A DNA stretch of 21,523 nt from contig CAZPLZ010000035.1 in assembly GCA_964587525.1 (NCBI GenBank), forward strand, positions 1 through 21,523, given 5' to 3'. The notes below the pieces were generated by a model that was given only the letters and a program-made list of their open reading frames with translations, was not told the origin of the DNA and made no database searches. Below, piece after piece: positions 14,887 to 21,523 of this stretch. A program made the position numbers and the translations under genes. This DNA comes from CAZPLZ01 sp964587525. GTDB taxonomy: Bacteria > Oederibacteriota > CAKKQC01. How positions within the stretch are numbered: position 1 is the first letter of the stretch; every line of letters starts with the position of its first letter.

Positions 14887-16486
14887 GAAGAAACCAGGCA
14901 AGCACCGGATTCTGGTGTCCGAGCCGGTGGGAGAGACGGGGCTCAAGCTCCTGCGGGCGCAGCCGGAATTCAAGGTGGATGTGCGGCTGAAACTCACGCC
15001 GGAGGGGCTGAAACGGGAGCTGGCTTCAACGGACGCCCTCATTATTCGGAGCGAGACCAAGGTCACCGCGGACCTCCTGGATTCAGCCGCACGCCTGCGG
15101 GTGATCGGACGGGCGGGGGTCGGCGTGGACAACGTCGATGTTCCGGCGGCCACCCGTCGCGGAATCCTGGTTACCAACGCGCCTGAGGGCAACACGGTCG
15201 CCGCGGCTGAACACGCGCTGGCCCTGCTCCTCTCGCTGGCCCGCAATGTGCCAGCGGCGCACACCTCCATGCGGTCCGGGGAGTGGAAACGCTCGAAATT
15301 CATGGGCCATGAGCTCCTCGGAAAAACCCTGGGGCTCATCGGCTTGGGGAGGATCGGAGGTGAGGTGGCTGGTCGCGCCCGTGCCTTTGGGATGCAGGTG
15401 ATCGCGTGCGACCCGCTGATCACCGTGGACAAGGCGCGGGAGCAGGGGGTCGAGCTGGTGGAACTCAAAACCCTGCTCAGGCGTGCGGATTACATTTCGT
15501 TGCACGCGACCCTCACCCCGGAAACCAAACACCTGCTGGGGCGGCGGGAGTTCCAAGCCATGAAGAGGGGCGTGCGGATCGTGAATTGCGCCCGTGGCGG
15601 CATGGTGGACGAGACGGCGCTGGCGGAGGCCATCCGGCGCGGTCAGGTTGCCGGGGCTGCGCTGGACGTGTTCGAAACGGAGCCGCCACCCAAGGGCCAT
15701 CCCTTGCTCACCCTCGACCCCGTGATCATGACGCCGCATCTGGGAGCCTCGACGGAAGAGGCGCAGGAGAATGTCTCGGTGGCGATCGCCGAGCAGGTGC
15801 GTGATTACCTGCTGCGTGGAGTGGTGCGCAGCGCGGTGAACGCTCCCGCCGCGGCCCCGGAGGTGCAACGTGAACTTGCCCCGTATATGGAATTGGCGGA
15901 GCGCATGGGGCGCTTTCTCATCCAGCTTGCGCGCGGCGCCCCCAAACGGTTTGAGTTGGAATATCTCGGGGAGATCACGCACCGTAACGTCAGCCTCCTG
16001 ACGGCGGCGGCGGTCAAGGGGGCGCTTTCCCTGGCCCTGCGTGAGCGGGTGAACGAGGTCAACGCCATGGCCCTGGCCAAGGAGCGGGGCATCGGGGTGG
16101 CCGAGGGCACCTCGAGCGAGGGTGGCGACTTTTCCTCGCTGATCAAGTTTACCCTCGAGACCGAGCATGAGAAGCGTTCCGCGGAAGGTACGGTCATCGG
16201 CAAGGGCGAGCCGCACGTGGTTGCGGTGGATGGCCTGCACCTGGACATCATCCCGGAGGGTGTCATGATCACGTTTTCCAACGTGGACCGGCCCGGGATC
16301 GTGGGGAAGGTCGGCATGATTCTCGGCCGGAACAAGATCAACATTGCGGGGCTGCACCTGGGCCGCATCGCGATCGGTAAACGCGCCGTGTCAATTTTCA
16401 GCGTGGACAATCCGGTCCCGCCGAACGTGTTGAAGGAGCTCACAGCCCTGGACGAGCTCGCGGATGTCCGGGTCGTCACGATCTAA
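14879..16486 (+). CDS. serA: D-3-phosphoglycerate dehydrogenase, long ACT-domain form
   Basis: Catalyses the first step of serine synthesis: 3-phosphoglycerate + NAD+ to 3-phosphohydroxypyruvate. It has 535 residues, the long form with an extra ASB domain and a C-terminal ACT domain. The substrate domain contains RAGVGVDNVDVPAATRRGI and NAPEGNTVAAAEHALAL. The NAD motif is GLIGLGRIGGEVAGRA, with its first glycine at about residue 155. The catalytic triad is R239 in NCARGGMVDE, E268 in DVFETEPP and H287 in MTPHLGAST. The ASB domain covers about 315-450. The ACT domain begins near MITFSNVDRPGIVGKVGMIL and ends LADVRVVTI; in relatives it gives feedback inhibition by serine. The start overlaps the aminotransferase stop by 8 bases, and purA follows after 5 bases. 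Confidence 0.96.
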   Translation: MPEKKPGKHRILVSEPVGETGLKLLRAQPEFKVDVRLKLTPEGLKRELASTDALIIRSETKVTADLLDSAARLRVIGRAGVGVDNVDVPAATRRGILVTNAPEGNTVAAAEHALALLLSLARNVPAAHTSMRSGEWKRSKFMGHELLGKTLGLIGLGRIGGEVAGRARAFGMQVIACDPLITVDKAREQGVELVELKTLLRRADYISLHATLTPETKHLLGRREFQAMKRGVRIVNCARGGMVDETALAEAIRRGQVAGAALDVFETEPPPKGHPLLTLDPVIMTPHLGASTEEAQENVSVAIAEQVRDYLLRGVVRSAVNAPAAAPEVQRELAPYMELAERMGRFLIQLARGAPKRFELEYLGEITHRNVSLLTAAAVKGALSLALRERVNEVNAMALAKERGIGVAEGTSSEGGDFSSLIKFTLETEHEKRSAEGTVIGKGEPHVVAVDGLHLDIIPEGVMITFSNVDRPGIVGKVGMILGRNKINIAGLHLGRIAIGKRAVSIFSVDNPVPPNVLKELTALDELADVRVVTI

Positions 16487-16491
16487 CAAGC

Positions 16492-17766
16492 ATGCCGTGC
16501 ACAATTGTTGTAGGCGCCCAGTGGGGAGACGAAGGTAAAGGGAAAATTATCGATCTTCTCACTGGCGGGGTGGATTTGGTTGTCCGCTATTCAGGCGGGA
16601 GCAACGCCGGTCACACCGTCCACATCGGGAACCAAAAGTATGTGTTGCATTTGATTCCCACCGGCATCCTGTATGAGGGCAAGCTCAACGTGATCGGGAA
16701 CGGCGTGGCGGTGGATCCGCAGAGGCTGGTCGAGGAAATCATGAGTTGTGAAGGACGGGGCCTCAAGGTCGCCGGCCGGCTGTTGGTGAGCGACCTGGCC
16801 CATGTGACCCTTCCCTATCACAAGCGGATGGATGAGGCGCGGGAGGCGAAGCGCGGCGCCGGCAAGCTCGGGACGACCCACCAGGGGATTGGACCCACCT
16901 ATACCGACAAAGTCGGGCGCATTGGGATCAAGGTGGGAGATCTTCTGGATGAAGAAGCGTTCATCAAGAAAGTCCGCAGCAACTTGGAGGCCAAGAATCA
17001 TTTTTTCAAGTCGTATTACGGTGTTCTCCCCGTTACGGAAGCTGAGGTTCTTGAGCCTTACCGGTCTTATCTGCCTACAATCAAGCCTTTGATTACGGAC
17101 ACGGTTGCCCTGTTGCGGGACGCCCTGGCCCGGGGACAGCGGCTGCTCCTGGAGGGGGCGCAGGGGACATTGCTGGATGTGGATTTCGGGACGTATCCTT
17201 ACGTGACGGCCTCGAATCCCACCGCGGGTGGGGCGTGTGTGGGCGCGGGGGTGCCGCCGTCGTCAGTCACCCGCACGATCGGGGTGGCCAAGGCCTATAC
17301 TACCCGGGTGGGAACAGGGCCACTGCCGACTGAACTGCCGCCTGAGGAAGATGAGCGCTTGCGCATTCGGGGACGGGAGTACGGTGCCACGACGGGCCGG
17401 CCCCGGCGTTGCGGCTGGTTCGATGCGGTGGTGGTCAGGCGCGCGGTGGCCGTGAACGGGCTGTCTGAGCTCGCGGTGACCAAGCTGGATGTGCTCGACC
17501 ACCTCGAGAGGATCTTGGTCTGTGTGGCGTACCGGCATCGTGGGGCGGAGCTGCGTGATTTTCCAAACCGCACGGAAATTGTTGAAGCCTGTGAGCCAGT
17601 ATATGAGGAGCTTCCCGGGTGGCAGACGAGCACCACCGGCGTCCGGAAGTGGGACGATCTGCCGGCAAGGGCGCGCCGGTATCTCGAAAAGATTCAGGAG
17701 CTGACCGCCACACCGATTTCCATCATTTCGGTCGGCGCCAAGCGGGACGAAACGATTTTTGTATAG
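16492..17766 (+). CDS. purA: Adenylosuccinate synthetase
   Basis: GTP-dependent condensation of IMP and aspartate to adenylosuccinate, the first committed step to AMP. It has 424 residues, the family's usual length. Motifs in order are GAQWGDEGKGKIIDLL (P-loop and catalytic Asp), RYSGGSNAGHTVHIG with the catalytic His, HQGIGPTYTDKVGRIGI, LLLEGAQGTLLDVDFGTYPY, VTASNPTAGGACVGAGVPP, TRVGTGPLPTE, GATTGRPRRCGWFD, and the C-terminal VRKWDDLPARARRYLEKI. It starts 5 bases after serA with no Shine-Dalgarno, so translation may depend on coupling. It is the last gene of the tightly packed run, followed by a REP-like repeat. Confidence 0.97.
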   Translation: MPCTIVVGAQWGDEGKGKIIDLLTGGVDLVVRYSGGSNAGHTVHIGNQKYVLHLIPTGILYEGKLNVIGNGVAVDPQRLVEEIMSCEGRGLKVAGRLLVSDLAHVTLPYHKRMDEAREAKRGAGKLGTTHQGIGPTYTDKVGRIGIKVGDLLDEEAFIKKVRSNLEAKNHFFKSYYGVLPVTEAEVLEPYRSYLPTIKPLITDTVALLRDALARGQRLLLEGAQGTLLDVDFGTYPYVTASNPTAGGACVGAGVPPSSVTRTIGVAKAYTTRVGTGPLPTELPPEEDERLRIRGREYGATTGRPRRCGWFDAVVVRRAVAVNGLSELAVTKLDVLDHLERILVCVAYRHRGAELRDFPNRTEIVEACEPVYEELPGWQTSTTGVRKWDDLPARARRYLEKIQELTATPISIISVGAKRDETIFV

Positions 17767-17771
17767 CACCA

Positions 17772-17793
17772 GGGGACGTAGTTTACATATTAA
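17772..17793 (+). repeat. REP-like repeat, copy 1 (direct)
   Basis: The copy starts 6 bases after the purA stop and contains the core GTAGTTTACATA (17778-17789) preceded by GGGGAC and followed by TTAA. The same 18-base block with one change recurs at 18253-18270, and an inverted relative lies at 18326-18346. No mirror-image partner is visible next to this copy. Confidence 0.6.
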
Positions 17794-17809
17794 GATATTC
17801 TCAAATAAT
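17782..17809 (+). promoter_or_regulatory. Candidate promoter for the PilZ gene
   Basis: TTTACA (17782-17787) and AATAAT (17804-17809) are spaced by 16 bp and close to sigma70 consensus, in an AT-rich stretch that stands out from its surroundings. The -35 is part of REP-like copy 1. The predicted transcript would start about 35 bases before the PilZ start. Confidence 0.35.
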
Positions 17810-17851
17810 GGTTGATCATCCTATGCCGAGACGAGTCTGCGAGTCTACACC

Positions 17852-18262
17852 TTGAAGCGGCCAGCGCGCATCACCGGATGGATTCCTATCAGATACTCGA
17901 TCACGGGGGAATCTGGTCTTCCCCGGAAAGGAGGGCTGGTCGAGATCTCCCGCGCCGGCGCCAAGCTGTATCTCACCGGGAAGTTCCGTCCTGGTGATCG
18001 TATTTCCCTCGTGTTGCGGATGCCGGGAGAACCGAAGGGGCTCCCGTTTCTTATGCGCGTCGTCTGGGTCCGCCAGGATGAACCTGGCAGGGTGGAGGCC
18101 TTTGAGGCGCGTTTGAAGTTCCTGCAGGATATGGTGCGAGAGGGCGGCCAGGCGAAGGGGATGACTTACGGGTATCTGGTTGGTGTAAAATTCGAACCTG
18201 GTATGAACCCTGAGCATATCAGGGTAGCCCAGCGGTATTTCGACAGGGAAAGGGGGATGTAG
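17852..18262 (+). CDS. PilZ-domain protein (possible c-di-GMP receptor)
   Basis: A small soluble protein of 136 residues, starting at TTG 17852 (no better start lies after the in-frame stop at 17813). The N-terminal KRPAR and IPIRYSI, followed by GGLVEISRAGAKLYL and, after FRPGDRISLVLRMPG, a strand region VRVVWVRQDE (written here as seen: RVVWVRQ), give the PilZ beta-barrel pattern. The two c-di-GMP motifs are imperfect: RPAR instead of RxxxR, and EISRAG instead of [DN]xSxxG. A late GYLVGVKFEPG strand and a C-terminal helix are present. PilZ proteins control motility, polysaccharide and attachment. The last codons and the TAG stop lie inside a REP-like repeat copy, so the present C-terminus (RERGM) may result from repeat insertion. 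The family call is fairly sure; nucleotide binding is uncertain. Confidence 0.7.
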   Translation: MKRPARITGWIPIRYSITGESGLPRKGGLVEISRAGAKLYLTGKFRPGDRISLVLRMPGEPKGLPFLMRVVWVRQDEPGRVEAFEARLKFLQDMVREGGQAKGMTYGYLVGVKFEPGMNPEHIRVAQRYFDRERGM

Positions 18263-18270
18263 TTTACATA
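18253..18270 (+). repeat. REP-like repeat, copy 2 (direct), overlapping the PilZ stop
   Basis: GGGGATGTAGTTTACATA matches copy 1 at 17 of 18 positions. It supplies the last Gly-Met codons and the TAG stop of the PilZ gene. With inverted copy 3 it encloses about 55 bases, giving a short element with inverted ends (18253-18348). Confidence 0.65.
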
Positions 18271-18325
18271 GCGGCCGCGACATCGCTCGCAAGGAGAAGC
18301 TGTCGCTCGATGAGAAGTGAGGATA

Positions 18326-18346
18326 TTAATATACAAACTATGTCCC
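18326..18346 (-). repeat. REP-like repeat, copy 3 (inverted)
   Basis: Read on the minus strand this begins GGGACATAGTTTGTATA and matches copy 1 at 18 of 21 positions; all three differences are transitions. It lies 37 bases before the ThDP-enzyme start and is followed on the plus strand by a C/T-rich tract. Confidence 0.6.
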
Positions 18347-18383
18347 TCTTGTCCTTGTCCTCCGCACGATTCGGCGGCGTTTC

Positions 18384-20027
18384 ATGAACGCCGCCGAGCT
18401 GCTTGTTCGCTGCCTGGAACAGGAGGGAGTCACGTACGTTTTCGGGGTCCCCGGCGAGGAAAACGAGGACCTGCTCTTTGCTCTGGAAACCTCATCGATC
18501 CGCTTCATCCCGACACGGCACGAACAGGGCGCGGCGTTCATGGCGAATGTCTGGGGTCGCTTGACGGGACGGGCAGGCGTCTGCCTGTCCACGCTCGGCC
18601 CGGGGGCGACCAACCTGATCACCGGCGTCGCGGATGCCAACTTGGACAAAGCTCCACTCGTGGCTATTACCGCTCAGGGCAGTCTTGAGCGGTTACATCA
18701 TGAAAGCCATCAATATCTGGACATCGTGAGCATGTTTAAGCCCGTGACCAAATGGAATAGCGCGGTGGCTTCGCCGGATGTCGTTCCTGAGGTGGTCCGC
18801 AAAGCGGTCAAGATCGCGGAGCAAGAAAAGCCCGGGGCAACGCATATCGAGTTGTCAGAAAACATCGCGAAGCAGCCGGCGGGAGAACGTAGTGTTCCGC
18901 TGCAACGCAGGCGCGTTCGCCGGCCGGGACCCGATTACAAAGCGGTTGGGCAAACAATGGAACTTCTCAAAAGTGCCCAGCGTCCGCTGGTCATTGCGGG
19001 AAACGGTGCGATCCGCAAACTCGCCAGCAAGCATCTCACTGCCTTTGTTCAGCAGCACCACATTCCCGTGGCGTCCACGTTCATGGGAAAGGGTGCGGTG
19101 TCCGACGAACTGCCCGAATCTTTGCTCACCATCGGGTTGGGTTTCAAGGATTTCGTCATGGAAGCCGTTGATCAGGCGGACCTGATCTTGACCGTAGGGT
19201 ATGACATTGCTGAATATCCTCCGCAGAAGTGGAATCCGCGGGCGGACAAGCGAATCATCCACATCGATTTTTCCCCGGCCGAAGTGTACGCCCACTATAA
19301 CCCCGAGGTCGAAGTGGTGAGCGATATCTCAGGCACGTTGTGGGAGATCTCTCACCGGATTGGCCAGGAGCGACTGGCGTTCGATACGGCCTGGTACGGG
19401 CGCGTCCGTCAGCGGATCCTCGATGATCTCCGAGGATACGACCTTCGTGACGGCCAGCCGTTCACGATCCCGGGAACCCTCAATGTCATCCGCGAAGTTC
19501 TCGATAGGAACGGCGTGCTGATCAGCGATGTCGGCAGCCACAAGATGTGGATTGCCAGAAACTTTCCCACGTGCTGTCCGAATGGATGCCTGATCAGCAA
19601 CGGCCTGGCCAGTATGGGCATCGCGCTGCCGGGAGCCATCGCCGCCGCGCTGGCGAACCCGGAACGGCAGGTGGTTGCAGCGATGGGGGACGGCGGATTT
19701 CTCATGAATTCACAGGAGTTGGAAACGGCGAAGCGCCTCGGTGTCGGCTTTACCACCATTATCTTCAACGACAACGACTACGGTCTCATCAGTTGGAAGC
19801 AGCGAATGTCGCGGGGGCGGTCTGTGTACACCCGGCTGGGCAACCCGGATTTCAAGGCGTATGCGGAGAGTTTTGGCATCCGCGCCTACCGGCCCGGCAA
19901 TCTCGCGGAGCTTAACGCGCAGCTCCGCGAGGCGATTACCGGGCGTCAGTTGAGTGTGATCGAGGTACCGGTCGATCCCGAGGTGAACATGGCCCTGGAG
20001 AAAAAATTGGGGCAATTTTGGGGGTAA
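18384..20027 (+). CDS. ThDP-dependent decarboxylase, probable 2-oxoglutarate decarboxylase (acetolactate-synthase-like)
   Basis: The protein has 547 residues and the three-domain layout of acetolactate-synthase-type enzymes. The N-terminal Pyr domain has AELLVRCLEQEGVTYVFGVP, the catalytic glutamate E47 in TRHEQGAAFMA, and STLGPGATNLITGVADANLD. A central domain follows, then the PP domain with the ThDP/Mg motif GDGG (from G435) and FNDNDYGLISWKQ. The stretches GEENEDLLFAL, ADANLDKAPLVAIT and HHESHQYLDIVSMFKPVTKW resemble the cyanobacterial 2-oxoglutarate decarboxylase (Synechococcus PCC 7002 A2770) more than IlvB or AlsS, as I recall that family. A probable succinic semialdehyde dehydrogenase starts 5 bases downstream, as in cyanobacteria. 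The expected reaction is 2-oxoglutarate to succinic semialdehyde + CO2. There is no ilvN regulatory subunit. Acetolactate synthase activity remains the alternative. The start ATG has no Shine-Dalgarno. Confidence 0.72.
   Translation: MNAAELLVRCLEQEGVTYVFGVPGEENEDLLFALETSSIRFIPTRHEQGAAFMANVWGRLTGRAGVCLSTLGPGATNLITGVADANLDKAPLVAITAQGSLERLHHESHQYLDIVSMFKPVTKWNSAVASPDVVPEVVRKAVKIAEQEKPGATHIELSENIAKQPAGERSVPLQRRRVRRPGPDYKAVGQTMELLKSAQRPLVIAGNGAIRKLASKHLTAFVQQHHIPVASTFMGKGAVSDELPESLLTIGLGFKDFVMEAVDQADLILTVGYDIAEYPPQKWNPRADKRIIHIDFSPAEVYAHYNPEVEVVSDISGTLWEISHRIGQERLAFDTAWYGRVRQRILDDLRGYDLRDGQPFTIPGTLNVIREVLDRNGVLISDVGSHKMWIARNFPTCCPNGCLISNGLASMGIALPGAIAAALANPERQVVAAMGDGGFLMNSQELETAKRLGVGFTTIIFNDNDYGLISWKQRMSRGRSVYTRLGNPDFKAYAESFGIRAYRPGNLAELNAQLREAITGRQLSVIEVPVDPEVNMALEKKLGQFWG
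20020..20024 (+). promoter_or_regulatory. Ribosome-binding site deciding the dehydrogenase start
   Basis: GGGGG in the last codons of the upstream gene lies 8 bases before ATG 20033. This favours ATG 20033 over the TTG at 20018, which lies before the site, and slightly over ATG 20039. Confidence 0.5.
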
Positions 20028-20032
20028 AGACC

Positions 20033-21400
20033 ATGACCATGCAAGCCATCAATCCCGCAACCGGGGTACCTGGCCGGTCCTATCCAGAGCTGCCGGAAGC
20101 CGACGTTCCTGGGGTGCTTGACCGTGTCCATGAGGCTTTTCTGGCCTGGCGCACGGTTGACTTTGACGAACGGGCGCGGCGGATGAAGACCGCGGCTGCA
20201 ATCCTGCGCCGCCGTTCCTCGGAGTTGGCGCGGTTGTGCGCCGAGGAGATGGGCAAGCCGGTCACAGCGGGGAAGGCGGAGATGGAGAAATGCGCGATGG
20301 TGTGCGAGTTTTACGCCGACCATGCCCCGGCGTTCCTCAAGAATGAATCTGCGGCATCTGACGCCCGGAAGAGCTACATCACGTTTCAGCCGATCGGCAT
20401 TGTCCTCGCGGTGATGCCGTGGAACTTCCCTTTTTGGCAGGTGTTCAGGTTTGCCGCCCCCGCGCTGATGGCGGGCAACGCGGCAGTGCTCAAGCACGCC
20501 TCGAACGTCCCTGGTTGTGCGTTGGCCATCGAGAGGGTTTTCCACGAAGCGGAATTCCCCGACCAATTGTTTCGCACCCTGCTCATTTCAAGTCGCCAGG
20601 TAGACCAGGTGATTCAGCACCCACAGGTGCGGGCGGTCACGCTCACGGGCAGCGAGGCTGCCGGCCGCGCCGTGGCACGATCCGCCGGACAGGCCCTGAA
20701 AAAAACCGTCCTCGAGCTGGGTGGCAGCGATCCGTACGTGATTCTGGAAGACGCCGAACTTGAGGCAACGGTGGTGACCTGTGTGACGTCGCGCCTGATC
20801 AACGCCGGACAGAGCTGCATTGCCGCCAAACGGTTTATCGTCGTGGAACCGGTGCGCCGCAAGTTTGAGGAACTGTTTGTGGAGCGTATGCGACAAGAGC
20901 AGCCGGGCGATCCGCTTGATGAACGCACCAGTCTGGGCCCGCTCGCACGCGTGGACTTGCGTGATGAGCTGCACCGCCAGGTCCAGGCCAGTGTCGAGGC
21001 GGGTGCCACCTGCCTGCTTGGCGGGAAGGTGCCGGCGGGGCCTGGTGCCTATTATCCGCCGACCGTGCTGGCGGCCGTGACCAAGGGCATGCCGGCGTAC
21101 GAGGAGGAGCTCTTTGGTCCAGTGGCATCCATCATCCCGGCTGCCGACCAAGCCGACGCGATCCGCATCGCCAACGATACGCCATATGGACTGGGAGCCG
21201 CCGTCTTCACGCGTGACGAGCAATGCGGTGAGCGGTTGGCCGCCACCGAACTGAACGCAGGCTGCTGCTTCGTGAACGCATTTGTCAAATCTGATCCGCG
21301 GCTGCCGTTTGGCGGTATCAAAGCCAGCGGGTACGGACGGGAGCTTTCTCACTTCGGGATCAAGGAATTCGTGAACGTCAAAACGGTATACGTGAAGTAG
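20033..21400 (+). CDS. gabD: Succinic semialdehyde dehydrogenase, NAD(P)+-dependent aldehyde dehydrogenase family
   Basis: Oxidises succinic semialdehyde to succinate. It has 455 residues and full aldehyde dehydrogenase architecture. Motifs are MQAINPATG at the N-terminus, EEMGKPVTAGKAEMEKCAMV, the cofactor-site PIGIVLAVMPWNFPFWQVFR, VTLTGSEAAGRAVA, the general base E228 in VLELGGSDPYVILEDAEL, and the nucleophile C262 in NAGQSCIAAKRFIV. EELFGPVASII, LPFGGIKASGYGRELSHFG and a C-terminal strand VNVKTVYVK follow. The length near 455 and the SSDPRLPFGGI-like region fit the short SSADH (YneI/GabD1-like) group. It follows the decarboxylase by 5 bases, and the shared context makes succinic semialdehyde the likely substrate. 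NAD versus NADP preference cannot be read here. Confidence 0.85.
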   Translation: MTMQAINPATGVPGRSYPELPEADVPGVLDRVHEAFLAWRTVDFDERARRMKTAAAILRRRSSELARLCAEEMGKPVTAGKAEMEKCAMVCEFYADHAPAFLKNESAASDARKSYITFQPIGIVLAVMPWNFPFWQVFRFAAPALMAGNAAVLKHASNVPGCALAIERVFHEAEFPDQLFRTLLISSRQVDQVIQHPQVRAVTLTGSEAAGRAVARSAGQALKKTVLELGGSDPYVILEDAELEATVVTCVTSRLINAGQSCIAAKRFIVVEPVRRKFEELFVERMRQEQPGDPLDERTSLGPLARVDLRDELHRQVQASVEAGATCLLGGKVPAGPGAYYPPTVLAAVTKGMPAYEEELFGPVASIIPAADQADAIRIANDTPYGLGAAVFTRDEQCGERLAATELNAGCCFVNAFVKSDPRLPFGGIKASGYGRELSHFGIKEFVNVKTVYVK

Positions 21401-21419
21401 CAAGAGAGCACGGCACACA

Positions 21420-21523
21420 TTGGAGCAGGACAAAGTTGTGTATGCGGGCTTTAGCGCCGCTGTCGTGGTCCTGGCACCAACGTTGCGTGGGGTCGAGATT
21501 GACGATGACGTCAATGCGGTCCA
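21420..21523 (+). CDS. Possible truncated ORF running off the right end
   Basis: From TTG 21420 a frame stays open for 34 codons to the window edge (MEQDKVVYAGFSAAVVVLAP...). It begins 19 bases after the dehydrogenase stop, in the same direction. The start codon is weak, with no clear Shine-Dalgarno, and the fragment is too short to recognise. It may be a third gene of the operon or chance. Confidence 0.25.
   Translation, partial: MEQDKVVYAGFSAAVVVLAPTLRGVEIDDDVNAV

Noticed and set aside
18271..18320. Short open stretch ending in LSLDEK* between REP copies 2 and 3 as a gene remnant
   Set aside because: Only about 16 codons with no start and no recognisable homology; it is too short to call a pseudogene.
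20588..21514. Minus-strand 308-codon frame opposite the aldehyde dehydrogenase
   Set aside because: It is antisense to a well-conserved gene with no recognisable domain; its apparent start lies in the short non-coding tail by chance.

Overview
The window is a GC-rich bacterial chromosome segment in which every confident gene lies on the + strand. The left end carries the tail of a secreted protein with a FlgD-like Ig domain and a PorV/PorQ-like outer-membrane barrel protein. These two point to a diderm (Gram-negative) organism. Split GcvP, a class V aminotransferase next to serA, purA directly after serA, sparse Shine-Dalgarno sites and short REP-like palindromic repeats together suggest a poorly cultivated lineage such as Omnitrophota, Nitrospirota or similar. 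That placement is inference, not something the sequence proves.

Layout. (1) 1-1397: secreted/outer-membrane genes. (2) 1429-1974: a lone Panacea (SocA/DUF4065) protein behind its own -10 box and without a visible toxin partner. (3) 2099-7828: a complete glycine cleavage set, lpd-gcvT-gcvH-gcvPA-gcvPB. (4) 7828-10230: an exported protein made of 14 tandem 55-residue beta-propeller-type repeats, inserted without gaps between gcvPB and panB. (5) 10221-17766: panB, glyA, folC, a class V aminotransferase, serA and purA, mostly overlapping or nearly so. (6) 17767-18383: a PilZ protein bracketed by copies of a short REP-like repeat. (7) 18384-21400: a thiamine-diphosphate enzyme and an aldehyde dehydrogenase that look like the 2-oxoglutarate decarboxylase/succinic semialdehyde dehydrogenase pair of the cyanobacterial-type TCA bypass. 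A possible truncated ORF runs off the right end.

How the genes work together. Regions 3 and 5 form a serine-glycine-one-carbon cluster. SerA and the aminotransferase lead towards serine, although no serB is visible. GlyA and the glycine cleavage system exchange serine, glycine, CO2 and methylene-tetrahydrofolate. FolC makes the folate carrier or its polyglutamate tail. PanB consumes methylene-tetrahydrofolate for pantothenate synthesis, and PurA belongs to purine synthesis, which draws on formyl-folate. The ThDP enzyme and dehydrogenase pair would convert 2-oxoglutarate to succinate.

The features most worth a second look are the 14-blade protein with exactly two cysteines at its two ends, the REP-like copies that supply the pilZ stop codon, the long hairpin covering the folC ribosome-binding site, and the apparently leaderless -10 boxes.
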